A DNA stretch of 64,000 nt from Streptococcus oralis (GCF_001578935.1 NZ_KQ969521.1:1255561-1319560), one strand, 5' to 3'. Counted from the stretch's first letter, positions 37,863 to 46,892 are shown. Notes: generated by a model from the letters alone, not told the origin. Made by a program: numbers and translations.

Positions 37863-37889
37863 AAAAAGGAGTCCGTACTCCTTTTTTTG
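37863..37889 (+). terminator. Terminator of usp
   Basis: AAAAAGGAGT-ccgt-ACTCC followed by seven T residues. Confidence 0.85.
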
Positions 37890-37945
37890 TTTGCTCCACT
37901 TTACTCATTAAAAGATATTGAATTGGGAAATGATTAAAAATCATA

Positions 37946-37992
37946 AAAACGCATAATATCAAGCATTCAAAAACTTTGATACTATGCGTTTT
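37946..37992 (-). terminator. Terminator of the CAP-domain gene
   Basis: ACGCATAGTATCAA pairs with TTGATATTATGCGT with one mismatch, followed by TTTTATGATTTTT on the minus strand. Confidence 0.75.
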
Positions 37993-38084
37993 ATCATAAA
38001 GATTTTTACTGGATTTTCGCCTCAAATTGAGTTTTCCCCAGTCTCTTATCTTATTTCAACAAATAGACGATTCTGAAAATCAAA

Positions 38085-40202
38085 TTATTTGTAGTTGTAA
38101 GTCCAGTAGTAATCTCCATTACCATCAACTACTGCCGCCACTGCTCCCTCTGTTACATTTGGATCAAGAAGCCATTCTCTAAGGCCGCTTGAAGCCCACT
38201 TCTCAACAACAGTAGCTGCATCTTCGTCACGACGTCCGACAAAGCCTGTACTATCGTACTGACGTGAAATTTCATTTACTTTTGGAAGGGCTTGATTTTG
38301 ATAAATATCATCAGACCACGTTAATTCTTTCAACCCTTGAGCTTTACGAGTTTCATTGATTTTAGCAAAAGCTTCTTTTGCTTTATCAATAGCAACATAG
38401 TTTGTAGCATCCGTAGCTTCGATGCGGTAAACGAATTTCACATGACCAAATTCAATATCCTTGTACTTATCATCAGCAACACCACTCTTAAGATTTGCAA
38501 TCAAGACATAGTCTTTTGCCCACGGATTTTGTTTGGACATCTCAAAGAGTTCTGGGTTTTCAATTTCCCACTCCACTTTCGCATCCCAGCCAGAGTTATC
38601 AACAAATTTGGGTTTCATTTTCTCAATGACATAGTTCTTGAATTCTTCCACATTTTGGAATGGGAGTGGCTGGCCAGCTTTCGCAGTAGTTACCAAATTT
38701 CTTGAGTACAGCTTGACACTAGAGTCCTTATCACTATACATATACTCGTCGTCCGCTGTATTTTCATGGAGCTTAGGATCAAGTGCTGGGTCGTTAGGGT
38801 CCGTCATCCCTTGCAATTTCCAGACATCACCGAACCATTTCCAATAAGGAGAATAGCCAGTACGCTCAGAGTTTGAAGGTACATAGTAATAATGAGTGCT
38901 GCCGTCATAGTAATAGTTTGGATCGGCCTCTAAGGCTGCATCGCCCGGCTTGCCAGAAGGGTAGATAATTTTCGGAGTTTGTCCATTTGGTGCCCAAGCC
39001 AAGTGTTCCAATCCTTCAGCTGGTTTTTCAACATAATCAGGGATTTGGTTTTCACTTGGTTCATCAGTAGTTACCAATCCTGAATTCCCTGGAATAGCCG
39101 GAGTTGCTGGCTGGTCTGCAGAACCGCTGTCTGATGGATCTGCCGGCGTTGACGGAGTTTCAGGAGCAAATGGATTGAAAGGCTTGTCTTCATGAACGAA
39201 AGGCGGTGTCGGAGGCAGTTCAATACCTGGGACATCTGAATCGCTTGGTGTATCCGTACCTGGGGTCACTGGCTGATCTGTGCCTGGATTGACCGGTTGA
39301 TCAGGTTTGTCGTTTGGTGTTGGTTCCGGAGTCGGAGTTGGAGTTGGCTCTGGAGTCGGTGCTGGAGTCGCAGGATCCGCTGGAGTCTCTGTTGCCTTAA
39401 CCAGAACCCATTTGCCATTTGCATAGTAATAGTAAGAACCGTCTTCCAAAACATAATAGTGATAGCCATTTTCATAACGGTAATGGCTGTCATTTCTCAG
39501 GTTGTTATAGCCATTATTGCTATCGCCAGCATTGGACACTGGCTCCCAAGAACCATTGCGGTAGATACGATAACTTCCATCATTCATACGGTAATAATGA
39601 TTGCCATTCCAGTAAGTATAGTTAGCATCACTACGCAGACTCTCATAGCCAGAATTACTGTTAGAATCATTGTTCAAGGCAACCCAAGAACCGTTGCGAT
39701 AAACGCGGTAGCTACCGTCATTCATACGGTAGTAATGATTGCCATTCCAGTAAATATAGTTTTCATCGCTAGCAAGGTTGTTGTAATTATTCCAATAGTT
39801 ATAACCATAGTAGTTGCTACTGTTGTCGTAGCCATAGTAGTTATTCCAATTATTGTAACCGTAGTTGTAACTTGGGTAATAGCTACCATATCCGTAGTTG
39901 TAACTTGGGTAATAGCTACCATATCCATAGTTATAGCTTGGGTAGTAGCTACCATATCCATAGTTATAGCTTGGGTAATAACTGTTGTAGCCATAACTTC
40001 TTACAGTATAGTTTGATGTGCGACTACGATTTGCAGTAGTACGGTTAGAAGTACGATTGCTTGAACGGCGGCTAGTTCTTGTATAGTAACTATTATTTCC
40101 ATTCCAATTGTAAGCAGCGTGAGCTTCACTTGGTGCAAAAGTTGGAAGCATTGTTACAGCTGTTAAAACAGAAGCTGTCAAATAGGTATATTTTTTCTTC
40201 AT
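38085..40202 (-). CDS. Secreted Tyr/Asn-rich repeat protein with C-terminal CAP (SCP-like) domain
   Basis: 705 residues, domain order: Sec signal peptide (1-29, AHA-A); Arg/Ser/Thr-rich stretch (40-68); four tandem 11-residue units of the type YGYGSYYPSYN (70-113); Tyr/Asn-rich spacer; three copies of a roughly 46-residue module with YWNGNHYYRMNDGSYRVYRN (142-178, 188-224, 234-270) and a degenerate fourth near 428-466; a Pro/Thr/Glu linker (272-350); and a CAP-like domain (about 604-705, INETRKAQGLKELTWSDDIY). No LPXTG anchor is present. The YYxxxDGS modules resemble wall- or glycan-binding repeats but I cannot assign a family. Function unknown; surface interaction is likely. Confidence 0.8.
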   Translation of the reverse strand: MKKKYTYLTASVLTAVTMLPTFAPSEAHAAYNWNGNNSYYTRTSRRSSNRTSNRTTANRSRTSNYTVRSYGYNSYYPSYNYGYGSYYPSYNYGYGSYYPSYNYGYGSYYPSYNYGYNNWNNYYGYDNSSNYYGYNYWNNYNNLASDENYIYWNGNHYYRMNDGSYRVYRNGSWVALNNDSNSNSGYESLRSDANYTYWNGNHYYRMNDGSYRIYRNGSWEPVSNAGDSNNGYNNLRNDSHYRYENGYHYYVLEDGSYYYYANGKWVLVKATETPADPATPAPTPEPTPTPTPEPTPNDKPDQPVNPGTDQPVTPGTDTPSDSDVPGIELPPTPPFVHEDKPFNPFAPETPSTPADPSDSGSADQPATPAIPGNSGLVTTDEPSENQIPDYVEKPAEGLEHLAWAPNGQTPKIIYPSGKPGDAALEADPNYYYDGSTHYYYVPSNSERTGYSPYWKWFGDVWKLQGMTDPNDPALDPKLHENTADDEYMYSDKDSSVKLYSRNLVTTAKAGQPLPFQNVEEFKNYVIEKMKPKFVDNSGWDAKVEWEIENPELFEMSKQNPWAKDYVLIANLKSGVADDKYKDIEFGHVKFVYRIEATDATNYVAIDKAKEAFAKINETRKAQGLKELTWSDDIYQNQALPKVNEISRQYDSTGFVGRRDEDAATVVEKWASSGLREWLLDPNVTEGAVAAVVDGNGDYYWTYNYK
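39864..39995 (-). repeat. Four tandem 33-bp coding repeats
   Basis: Each unit encodes YGY(N/G)SYYPSYN. The units are nearly identical in DNA, so copy number probably varies between strains by slippage or recombination. Confidence 0.85.
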
Positions 40203-40419
40203 TTCAACCTCTTAATTCTTTAATTTTTAAACTTGAAAATTAAAATAATAAAAATTTGGAAAGCAATTGTGCACAATTTTATAACTAAACCTCAAAACTA
40301 GAGTGAATTCTTCACATCAACTTGTTAACAGGCCTGAAATAAACAAGTTGACTTTCTGTCTTTAAAAAGAGCATATTGTAGTAGCATGAGAATTTTATAT
40401 TTATTCGCTTTCTGAATTT

Positions 40420-40448
40420 ATTCTAACACATCAACTTTCAAATATCAA
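40420..40448 (-). promoter_or_regulatory. Promoter of the CAP-domain gene, with a long leader
   Basis: TTGATA (40443-40448), 17 nt, TAGAAT (40420-40425) on the minus strand. The predicted 5' leader is about 210 nt and contains a perfect 9-bp hairpin (CAACTTGTT with AACAAGTTG, about 40316-40352). Nothing else gene-like is present in 40203-40698 apart from the terminator below. Confidence 0.65.
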
Positions 40449-40487
40449 ATAATTTGACTCGTCTTTTTTTGATATTCTTTCAAAAGA

Positions 40488-40523
40488 AAAGCTAGATATA
40501 TTAGTAATATATCTAGCTTTTTA
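40488..40523. terminator. Terminator between the HAD fusion gene and the CAP-domain gene
   Basis: AAAGCTAGATATATT and AATATATCTAGCTTT form a long perfect stem with T runs on both strands; about 175 nt after the HAD gene stop on the minus strand. Confidence 0.7.
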
Positions 40524-40698
40524 ACTATTCTTTGTAAACAATGTAATTTCCTGTTGCTTTATTTTCATTATCTTTTCATTTTTTCTTTTCTTTTTCTAGT
40601 ATAAATATGCTAATAATAATTAGTGATATATATAAAATTGTTCGGTTTTTCAGCTCAAAAAATCCCCGAATTTTTTATCCAGGGAAAAGAAATTTCTC

Positions 40699-42090
40699 TT
40701 ATTTTTTATTTTTTCTTTCTTTATGTCGCTCATAAGCTTTAAACTGACGTTGTAGTTCCTGTCGGATGGCAGGTTCTGGAGCATATTTTTCTTCCCAGTC
40801 ATCTGGTTTTAAAATCTTGTGTGTAACTGGGTCAAAATGAGCTTTCCCATCAGGGAAAACCTTCCCCATATTTGCTTCATGAACAATATCAAAAATGCGT
40901 TCTGGATCTACTCCCATCAATACAAAACTACCGTATGTGAAATACAGTGTGTCGATCAAAGCATCCACTTGACCGACCAAGTTTTGCTTAGCAGGTGTCT
41001 TTTTCGCCACTTTCTCTGCTGCCTTGTCAAGCGCCTCATGCATGCTTGCAAGGGAGTTTTGGAATTCTTCCTCCGAGGAACTTGCTGCGCGAACAAACTC
41101 TACTAATTCTTCAATTTTAAAGTCTGCGCGGTGGGTTGCACCTTCAGCATCCCATGCCTGTGGTTCTTCTTGAGTTCGTTCATCCATTATGTGGTGGAAG
41201 GTCTTGACCTTATTAAAGTGGTAGTCCCGACTGACAAAAACTTTTTCTGAAGCCAAAACACCAAAGTGCTCGAGCGCCTTGTGGATACCATCTTGTTGAT
41301 TACTTGCCGTAATATGCTTGGCAACTTCTTTGACACCGCTACTGCCATTTCCCATAGCAACCGACATACCAACACCCGCCAACATTTCCAGATCGTTGTC
41401 TGAATCACCAAAGGCCATGACTTGGTTGAGATCAAAGCCATATTCTTTCCCGACTCGGCGAATGCCTTCTAGCTTGGAATTTCCTTGGTTAATGATATCT
41501 GCGGCAAAAGGATTGCTTCGAGTTAATTTCAAATCTTCAAAATCACTTGCTGCCTTCTCAGATTCTTCTGGCGTCATCAGCATCAAAACTTGATAAATGG
41601 GTTGATTAATCAAGTTAAGCAAGTCGTCTTCCTTTTGAGGAACTGCCTTGCTGACCATCCGGTTAAAGGAACGGCTAACGGTTCTTGTCAGAACAGTTGG
41701 AATAAAACGACTAACCAGTTGAGAAAAGGATCCGAGACCAAATGACATAATTTTCGAACCAACAACGGCATGCTCGGTTCCAAGGGCGATTTCTTTACGC
41801 TCCTTTTTAGCATACGCAATCAGTTGACGCAGGCTTGACTTAGCAATAGGACTTGCAAAGAGCACCTTTTCTTTATTAAAAATGTATTGGCCATTGTAGG
41901 TCACCGCAAAGTCTAAGTCCAATTCTTCCATCAATTCCTTGACAAAAAACGGCCCTCGTCCTGTCGCTACTCCAACAAGCACTCCTTGCTCTTTGACAAT
42001 CTTAATCGCGTCCTTAGTGGATTTCAAAACACTCTTACGATCGTTGACTAGCGTTCCATCAATATCAAAAAAAACAGCCTTGACTTCCAT
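40699..42090 (-). CDS. Cof-type HAD phosphatase fused to a MazG/PRA-PH-like domain
   Basis: 463 residues. Residues 1-270 form a Cof/YcsE-type HAD hydrolase: FFDIDGTLV (nucleophile DxD), ATGRGP and GDSDNDLEML. Residues 285-463 look like an all-alpha NTP pyrophosphohydrolase: EELVEFVRAA and, later, DALIDTLYFTYG, matching the ExxE...ExxD arrangement, although the second motif has D in place of the first E. The combination suggests house-cleaning of nucleotides or phosphosugars, which is inference. Own promoter region and AGGGGAG ribosome binding site; divergent from ansA. Confidence 0.8.
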   Translation of the reverse strand: MEVKAVFFDIDGTLVNDRKSVLKSTKDAIKIVKEQGVLVGVATGRGPFFVKELMEELDLDFAVTYNGQYIFNKEKVLFASPIAKSSLRQLIAYAKKERKEIALGTEHAVVGSKIMSFGLGSFSQLVSRFIPTVLTRTVSRSFNRMVSKAVPQKEDDLLNLINQPIYQVLMLMTPEESEKAASDFEDLKLTRSNPFAADIINQGNSKLEGIRRVGKEYGFDLNQVMAFGDSDNDLEMLAGVGMSVAMGNGSSGVKEVAKHITASNQQDGIHKALEHFGVLASEKVFVSRDYHFNKVKTFHHIMDERTQEEPQAWDAEGATHRADFKIEELVEFVRAASSSEEEFQNSLASMHEALDKAAEKVAKKTPAKQNLVGQVDALIDTLYFTYGSFVLMGVDPERIFDIVHEANMGKVFPDGKAHFDPVTHKILKPDDWEEKYAPEPAIRQELQRQFKAYERHKERKNKK

Positions 42091-42155
42091 CCTATCCCAT
42101 TCTCCCCTTTTGTGTTACAATGATTATACCACATTTCAGAAAGAGTGACTAAATC

Positions 42156-43118
42156 ATGCCTAAGAAAATCCTTGTTTTACATACAGGTGGGACTATTTCC
42201 ATGCAAGCAGACGCCACTGGTGCCGTTGTAACTAGTCAGGACAATCCCATGAACCATGTTTCCAATCCACTTGAAGGGATTGAGGTTCATGCCCTAGACT
42301 TTTTTAACCTGCCAAGCCCCCATATCAAACCCAAGCATATGCTTGCACTCTATCATAAGATTAAAGAGGAAGCTGGTAACTACGATGGAGTTGTCATCAC
42401 ACATGGTACAGATACCCTAGAAGAAACAGCTTACTTCCTTGATACCATGAAAATCCCGCCCATCCCCATCGTTCTAACAGGTGCCATGCGTAGTTCAAAC
42501 GAACTTGGTAGCGATGGTGTTTATAACTATCTGAGCGCTCTGCGAGTTGCCAGCGATTATAAAGCAGCCGACAAGGGTGTGCTGGTCGTCATGAACGACG
42601 AGATCCACGCGGCCAAGTATGTTACCAAAACTCATACGACCAATGTCAGCACCTTTCAAACCCCAACACATGGTCCACTTGGCCTCATCATGAAGCAAGA
42701 AATCCTCTACTTCAAAACAGCTGAATCTCGTGTCCGGTTTGATCTCGAACATATTCAAGGTCTAGTTCCCATCATCTCAGCCTATGCCGGTATGACAGAC
42801 GAGCTGATCGATATGTTAGACTTGGAACAGCTGGATGGCTTAGTCATTCAGGCCTTTGGAGCAGGCAATGTTCCCAAAGAAACAGCTCAAAAGTTGGAAA
42901 ATCTCCTGCAAAAAGGAATCCCAGTCGCCTTGGTCTCACGATGCTTTAATGGTATTGCTGAACCTGTCTACGCCTACCAAGGTGGAGGAGTGCAGTTGCA
43001 ACGAGCTGGTGTTTTCTTTGTCAAAGAACTCAACGCTCAAAAAGCGCGCCTCAAATTATTAATTGCCCTTAATGCTGGACTAAAAGGACAGGCTTTGAAA
43101 GACTATATGGAAGGCTAA
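42156..43118 (+). CDS. ansA: L-asparaginase, type I (cytoplasmic)
   Basis: Hydrolyses asparagine to aspartate and ammonia. 320 residues with both catalytic threonine motifs: LHTGGTISM near the start and VITHGTDTLEETAYFL near residue 83. There is no signal peptide, so it acts in the cytoplasm. It converges on ccpA and shares a bidirectional terminator. AsnA in this window performs the opposite net conversion. Confidence 0.92.
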   Translation: MPKKILVLHTGGTISMQADATGAVVTSQDNPMNHVSNPLEGIEVHALDFFNLPSPHIKPKHMLALYHKIKEEAGNYDGVVITHGTDTLEETAYFLDTMKIPPIPIVLTGAMRSSNELGSDGVYNYLSALRVASDYKAADKGVLVVMNDEIHAAKYVTKTHTTNVSTFQTPTHGPLGLIMKQEILYFKTAESRVRFDLEHIQGLVPIISAYAGMTDELIDMLDLEQLDGLVIQAFGAGNVPKETAQKLENLLQKGIPVALVSRCFNGIAEPVYAYQGGGVQLQRAGVFFVKELNAQKARLKLLIALNAGLKGQALKDYMEG

Positions 43119-43135
43119 ACCTCTTCTCTAGAACG

Positions 43136-43170
43136 CAAAATCAGGAAATCTCACGATTCCCTGATTTTTT
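43136..43170. terminator. Bidirectional terminator between ansA and ccpA
   Basis: AAAATCAGG...CCTGATTTTTT hairpin with A and T runs on either side. Confidence 0.85.
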
Positions 43171-44180
43171 CTATTTACGTTTTCGTGTAGAGCGACGTTC
43201 TGTCAAACCATGAGGTAAGAGAACTTCACGTTCTTCCAACTCTTCCTTATGCATAATCTTAGTCAACATACGCATGCTGATAGCACCTAGATCATAAAGA
43301 GGTTGGGCAATAGTCGTCAAGTTTGGACGAGTGAATCGTGCAATCTGAGAGTCATCTGTCGTAATGATTTCAAACTCTTCTGGCACAGATACACCATGGT
43401 CAGCCAAACCATTTAGGACACCTGCCGCCAATTCATCACCTGTTACAACTGCAGCTGTAGCTTGTGATGAAATCAAGCGCTCTGCCAAGGCATAGCCATC
43501 GTCATAGCTATATTTTGATTCAAAGACCAAACCCTCGCTATAAGAATGTCCAGCTTTTTTCAAGGCTTCCTTATAACCAATCAAACGAACCTTGCCATTG
43601 ATATCATCGACGAGTGGTCCACTCACAAAAGCAATTTTCTCATTTTCTTTGAGAAGATAGCTCACGGCATCAATCGTTGCTTGTTTGTAGTCAATATTTA
43701 CACTTGGAAGTTGGTGTTCTACATCCACAGTACCAGCAAGAACAACCGGTGTCCGTGAACGAGAAAACTCTGAACGAATCTTTTCAGTCAAGTGATAGCC
43801 CATAAAGATAATCCCATCGACTTGTTTTGAAAAGAGAGTGTTAACCACTGAAACTTCCTTTTCATCATCCTCATCACTATTTGCAAGGACAATGTTATAC
43901 TTGTACATTTCAGCAATGTCGTCAATTCCCTTAGCAAGTGTTGAGAAATAACCATTGGTAATGTTAGGAATCACAACTCCGACTGTCGTTGTTTTCTTGC
44001 TAGCCAAACCACGTGCTACCGCATTGGGACGATAGTCCAAACGATCAATCACTTCTAGGACTTTTTTCGAGTGTTCTCTTTAACATTCTTGTTGCCATTA
44101 ACGACACGGCTAACTGTCGCCATTGAAACTCCTGCTTCACGGGCGACGTCATAAATCGTTACTGTATCATCTGTGTTCAT
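43171..44180 (-). pseudogene. ccpA: Catabolite control protein A, disrupted by a 1-nt frameshift
   Basis: LacI/GalR regulator of carbon catabolite repression. Frame 1 runs from the ATG at 44180 to a TAG at 44055-44057 and encodes the helix-turn-helix ([20 protein letters not shown]) and 41 residues in all. The remaining 295 residues, from [18 protein letters not shown] to ERRSTRKRK, are intact in the -1 frame. The break is a run of six T (44062-44067, six A on the coding strand) where seven are expected. Restored length would be 336 residues, the normal size. The A-AAA-AAG at the break is a canonical -1 slippery site in phase, so some full-length product is possible. A homopolymer sequencing error is the main alternative. 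Confidence 0.9.
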
Positions 44181-44201
44181 TCCGTTTCCTTTCTATAATG
44201 A

Positions 44202-44215
44202 AAATTTCGCTTTCA
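44202..44215 (-). promoter_or_regulatory. cre-like site in the ccpA leader
   Basis: TGAAAGCGAAATTT on the minus strand, at about +10 to +23 of the predicted transcript, matches the cre core TGNAANCG but not the late C. It suggests autoregulation. Confidence 0.35.
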
Positions 44216-44231
44216 CGTATCTACTTACTCC

Positions 44232-44260
44232 ATTTTATCACTTATTGTAAACACTTTCAA
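44232..44260 (-). promoter_or_regulatory. Promoter of ccpA
   Basis: TTGAAA (44255-44260), 17 nt, TAAAAT (44232-44237) on the minus strand; GAAAGGAAA ribosome binding site before the ATG. Confidence 0.75.
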
Positions 44261-44385
44261 GTATTTTTAGGAGAAACTTTGAAAAAATTTCACAGTTTAT
44301 TCCCATTTTGAAAAAGCAAGTGGGATTTCTTGATTTTTAAGACATTTTGCTGTATGATAAGGAAAAAGCAAAGGAGGGAGACACC

Positions 44386-44703
44386 ATGGCTTTTACGGAT
44401 ACTCAGAGACGTTCGGCCAGTTTTGGCGTTGTGACTAGCTTACCTGACGATGTCATCGATTCTTTCTGGTATATTATCGATCATTTTTTGAAAAATGTCT
44501 TTGAATTAGAAGAAGAACTTGAGTTTCAACTGCTCAACAATAAGGGGACCATCACCTTCCATTTTTCTAGCCAGCACCTTCCGACTAGCATCGATTTTGA
44601 TTTCAATCATCCTTTCGATCCACTTTACCCTCCTAGGGTCCTTGTTTTAGACTTGGACGGTAGAGAAACCATCCTCCTTCCAGAAGAAAATGACCTATTT
44701 TAA
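44386..44703 (+). CDS. DUF960 family protein
   Basis: 105 residues, acidic, starting MAFTDTQRRSASFGVVTSLP. The family is common in streptococci and staphylococci and has no known function. The start at 44386 has a strong AAGGAGGGAG site; the frame extends upstream to a TTG that overlaps a likely -10 (TATGAT at 44353). It converges on the membrane-protein gene at the end of the folate operon and lies at what I infer is a rearrangement junction. Confidence 0.75.
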   Translation: MAFTDTQRRSASFGVVTSLPDDVIDSFWYIIDHFLKNVFELEEELEFQLLNNKGTITFHFSSQHLPTSIDFDFNHPFDPLYPPRVLVLDLDGRETILLPEENDLF

Positions 44704-44753
44704 AAACTCTAGCTTCTCGGCGCAAACTGCTGAGGAACTAGAGTTTTCTTTTT

Positions 44754-46037
44754 CTAATAAATGGAGCGACTGACAACTAGACCATTTGGTTTTGTATACT
44801 CTAAATCAAGGTAATCCTGATAAGTCCCTGGCACAATGAAACCTTGGGGACTCAATATATCAGTCCCAGCTTTTCCCACGATAGAGTCTGCCAGCAAGAC
44901 ACAATTGGTACTGAGAACAAAGTAGGTCTTAAACTCGGATGAGCTGAATTTATAGAGGGTCGCATCTGCTTCCTGTTTCAGTTGGTAGGAGTAGGTATGC
45001 TTGACTTCGCCCTCTCTTCTTTTCATCAACTGCGAGCTTGGTTTCCAAGGAATTAACAGGTCTTCTATCTCCGCTAGGCGAGCTTGGATAGCTGCTTTCT
45101 GTTGGTCCGTCAAACTCAGACCGTAAGCAAACAAGGTCTTCTGACTTTCCCTCTTGCAGAGTTCAATGTATTTTTCCCGATTGGCCTTAAACAAAACACC
45201 GTCTCCAACCATGCCGAATAAACGCTCCGAGTGAGGATCATAGGAACCATAGGAAATAACCTTCCCTTGATAACAAATATCCACATGTCCCATAGCTAGG
45301 AAGAAGGAGGTTTCTGAGGTATGGACAAAAATTTCCAGATCAACCGTCTGATTGTTTTTTCTTTCCGAATGAACTTCCCCTTCTTGGCTTTCATGATTTG
45401 ACAGCCACTCATTTAGTTTGCGTAAGGTACTGATAGGGATCAGAGCCGTCACAAAGATCGGCAAGGTCATTCGCATACGCCGCTTCAGCTTGGGATTGTT
45501 TTCTATCTTTTCAAAAAAGAAACCGTCCCGGAGGCTACTGGCTCCTAGCATGAGCAAGTAAAACCCAAGCAAGAGCAATTCAAAATTCGCCGCATCGTGA
45601 AAAGGAGAGATGCTATAAAACCCAAATCCTATCATCCATACAGCATCGAAGAGATGATGAAGACGAGGATGAATAGCATTTTTTCGATAGAGAGACCAGG
45701 TCACAAGACTAATACTACCCGTAAACAGCTGGTAGCTCGCAATGACAAAGACTAGGAGATAGAGGGCAAGGTCTTGCAAGATGATAGAGTCAAACACCAG
45801 AGCCGCAACCACCAGCTTGGCTAGAGTTACAAAGATATTTTCCCGACGTTTTTTATCCTGAAACCAGCGAGTCAACAAGTGCCAAACTGCTGATAAGGAA
45901 AAGTAGCCTGTCAGCAACTGGTACCCCATCCTCGGAATAACTTGCCCAAAACGAATCAAGAGAAGCCCTAGAACAATAGCAAGTAGTCCCTCCCCGATAC
46001 TCTTCCACTTGCTATAGGTCTCGGAAAGTTTAGGCAT
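44754..46037 (-). CDS. Membrane protein with DUF308-like N-terminus and possible permuted papain-like C-terminus
   Basis: 427 residues, start [11 protein letters not shown] overlapping the sulD stop by 8 nt. Residues 10-215 hold about six membrane helices in a HdeD/DUF308-like pattern. The C-terminal 190 residues are soluble, with a His in [16 protein letters not shown] and later a Cys in [16 protein letters not shown]; His-before-Cys with these contexts resembles permuted NlpC/P60 or LRAT-type hydrolases. This is a pattern reading, not a family match. As last gene of the folate operon it may be only a transcriptional passenger. Confidence 0.6.
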   Translation of the reverse strand: MPKLSETYSKWKSIGEGLLAIVLGLLLIRFGQVIPRMGYQLLTGYFSLSAVWHLLTRWFQDKKRRENIFVTLAKLVVAALVFDSIILQDLALYLLVFVIASYQLFTGSISLVTWSLYRKNAIHPRLHHLFDAVWMIGFGFYSISPFHDAANFELLLLGFYLLMLGASSLRDGFFFEKIENNPKLKRRMRMTLPIFVTALIPISTLRKLNEWLSNHESQEGEVHSERKNNQTVDLEIFVHTSETSFFLAMGHVDICYQGKVISYGSYDPHSERLFGMVGDGVLFKANREKYIELCKRESQKTLFAYGLSLTDQQKAAIQARLAEIEDLLIPWKPSSQLMKRREGEVKHTYSYQLKQEADATLYKFSSSEFKTYFVLSTNCVLLADSIVGKAGTDILSPQGFIVPGTYQDYLDLEYTKPNGLVVSRSIY

Positions 46038-46851
46038 TTCCTTGCTCCAACTGGTCAACCAAGTGTCGAATTGGTTGCTTTAGGATTGGATGGATAAAAT
46101 GGGGAGCTATTTCTACTAACGGCTCAAGAACAAAGAGGCGTTCTGCTATATAAGGATGAGGCAAGATGAGCTCGTCTGTATAAATGACTTGGTTCTCCAC
46201 AAAGAGCAAGTCCAAATCAATCAAACGAGGCCCCCAATGCACCTCTCGAACCCGTCCCATTTCTGACTCAATGGCTAATAATGTTTCTAACAAGACTGGT
46301 GCTGGTAGCCAGGTTTCTACTTCAATCACCTGATTGACAAAGCTATCCTGCTCCACACCGCCCCAAGGCTCTGTCGCCAAGACACTGGACTCTTTGAGGA
46401 TATGGATACCTTGAGCTCGTAGTTTGTCAATAGCTTGCTCCAAGTTTGCTTGCTTATCCCCCATATTGCTTCCAAGAGCGATAAAGGCTCGCTGCTTACG
46501 ACGGTGAATGGTCACCGAGCATGTATCCAACGGTAAATGCACTGGAGCCCAAGGTTTTTTTAGTTCCAACTCAATCTCTTGGACAAGAGAGTAGGTCTCA
46601 AAGGTACGTTCAACTATTTTGTAGGCTACCGTTTCAATCAAGTCCTCAGTGGTTTCCTGAAACCAAGTCGTCCACTGCTGACACAGTTCTCCGTAATGGA
46701 CAGAGGCTGTTAAATCCAATTCTGTAGCCGCCTTGGTCATATCATAGGATAGGATGGCTGAAACGACAAACTTCTGCCCCAATTCCTTCTCACTAGGAAA
46801 AAGACCATGATAGGCAAAAATTTCCAAATCTTTAATCTGCAGTTGATCCAT
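46030..46851 (-). CDS. folK: Bifunctional dihydroneopterin aldolase / HPPK (SulD)
   Basis: Fusion of two consecutive folate enzymes, 273 residues. Residues 1-115 are FolB ([20 protein letters not shown]); residues 120-273 are FolK, pyrophosphokinase, starting [18 protein letters not shown] and with [10 protein letters not shown] and [16 protein letters not shown]. The same fusion is SulD in pneumococcus. A terminator-like hairpin separates it from folE upstream; the next gene overlaps its stop. Confidence 0.95.
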   Translation of the reverse strand: MDQLQIKDLEIFAYHGLFPSEKELGQKFVVSAILSYDMTKAATELDLTASVHYGELCQQWTTWFQETTEDLIETVAYKIVERTFETYSLVQEIELELKKPWAPVHLPLDTCSVTIHRRKQRAFIALGSNMGDKQANLEQAIDKLRAQGIHILKESSVLATEPWGGVEQDSFVNQVIEVETWLPAPVLLETLLAIESEMGRVREVHWGPRLIDLDLLFVENQVIYTDELILPHPYIAERLFVLEPLVEIAPHFIHPILKQPIRHLVDQLEQGNA

Positions 46852-46865
46852 AACTAGTCCTTTCT

Positions 46866-46890
46866 AGAAAAATCCGCATGAAGCGGATTC
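46866..46890 (-). terminator. Intra-operon hairpin between folE and folB/K
   Basis: AATCCGCT-tcat-GCGGATT followed by TTTC on the minus strand in the only sizeable gap of the folate operon; likely a partial terminator. Confidence 0.6.
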
Positions 46891-46892
46891 TT

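Noticed and set aside
39864..39995. Direct 33-bp repeats that could look like a CRISPR array
   Set aside because: The units are contiguous without spacers, in frame and encode YGYGSYYPSYN; no cas genes are near.
39297..40016. 239-codon plus-strand ORF opposite the CAP gene
   Set aside because: It is the complement of the Tyr/Asn-rich repeats: Val/Ile/Thr-only low-complexity sequence with no ribosome binding site. It is a shadow frame.
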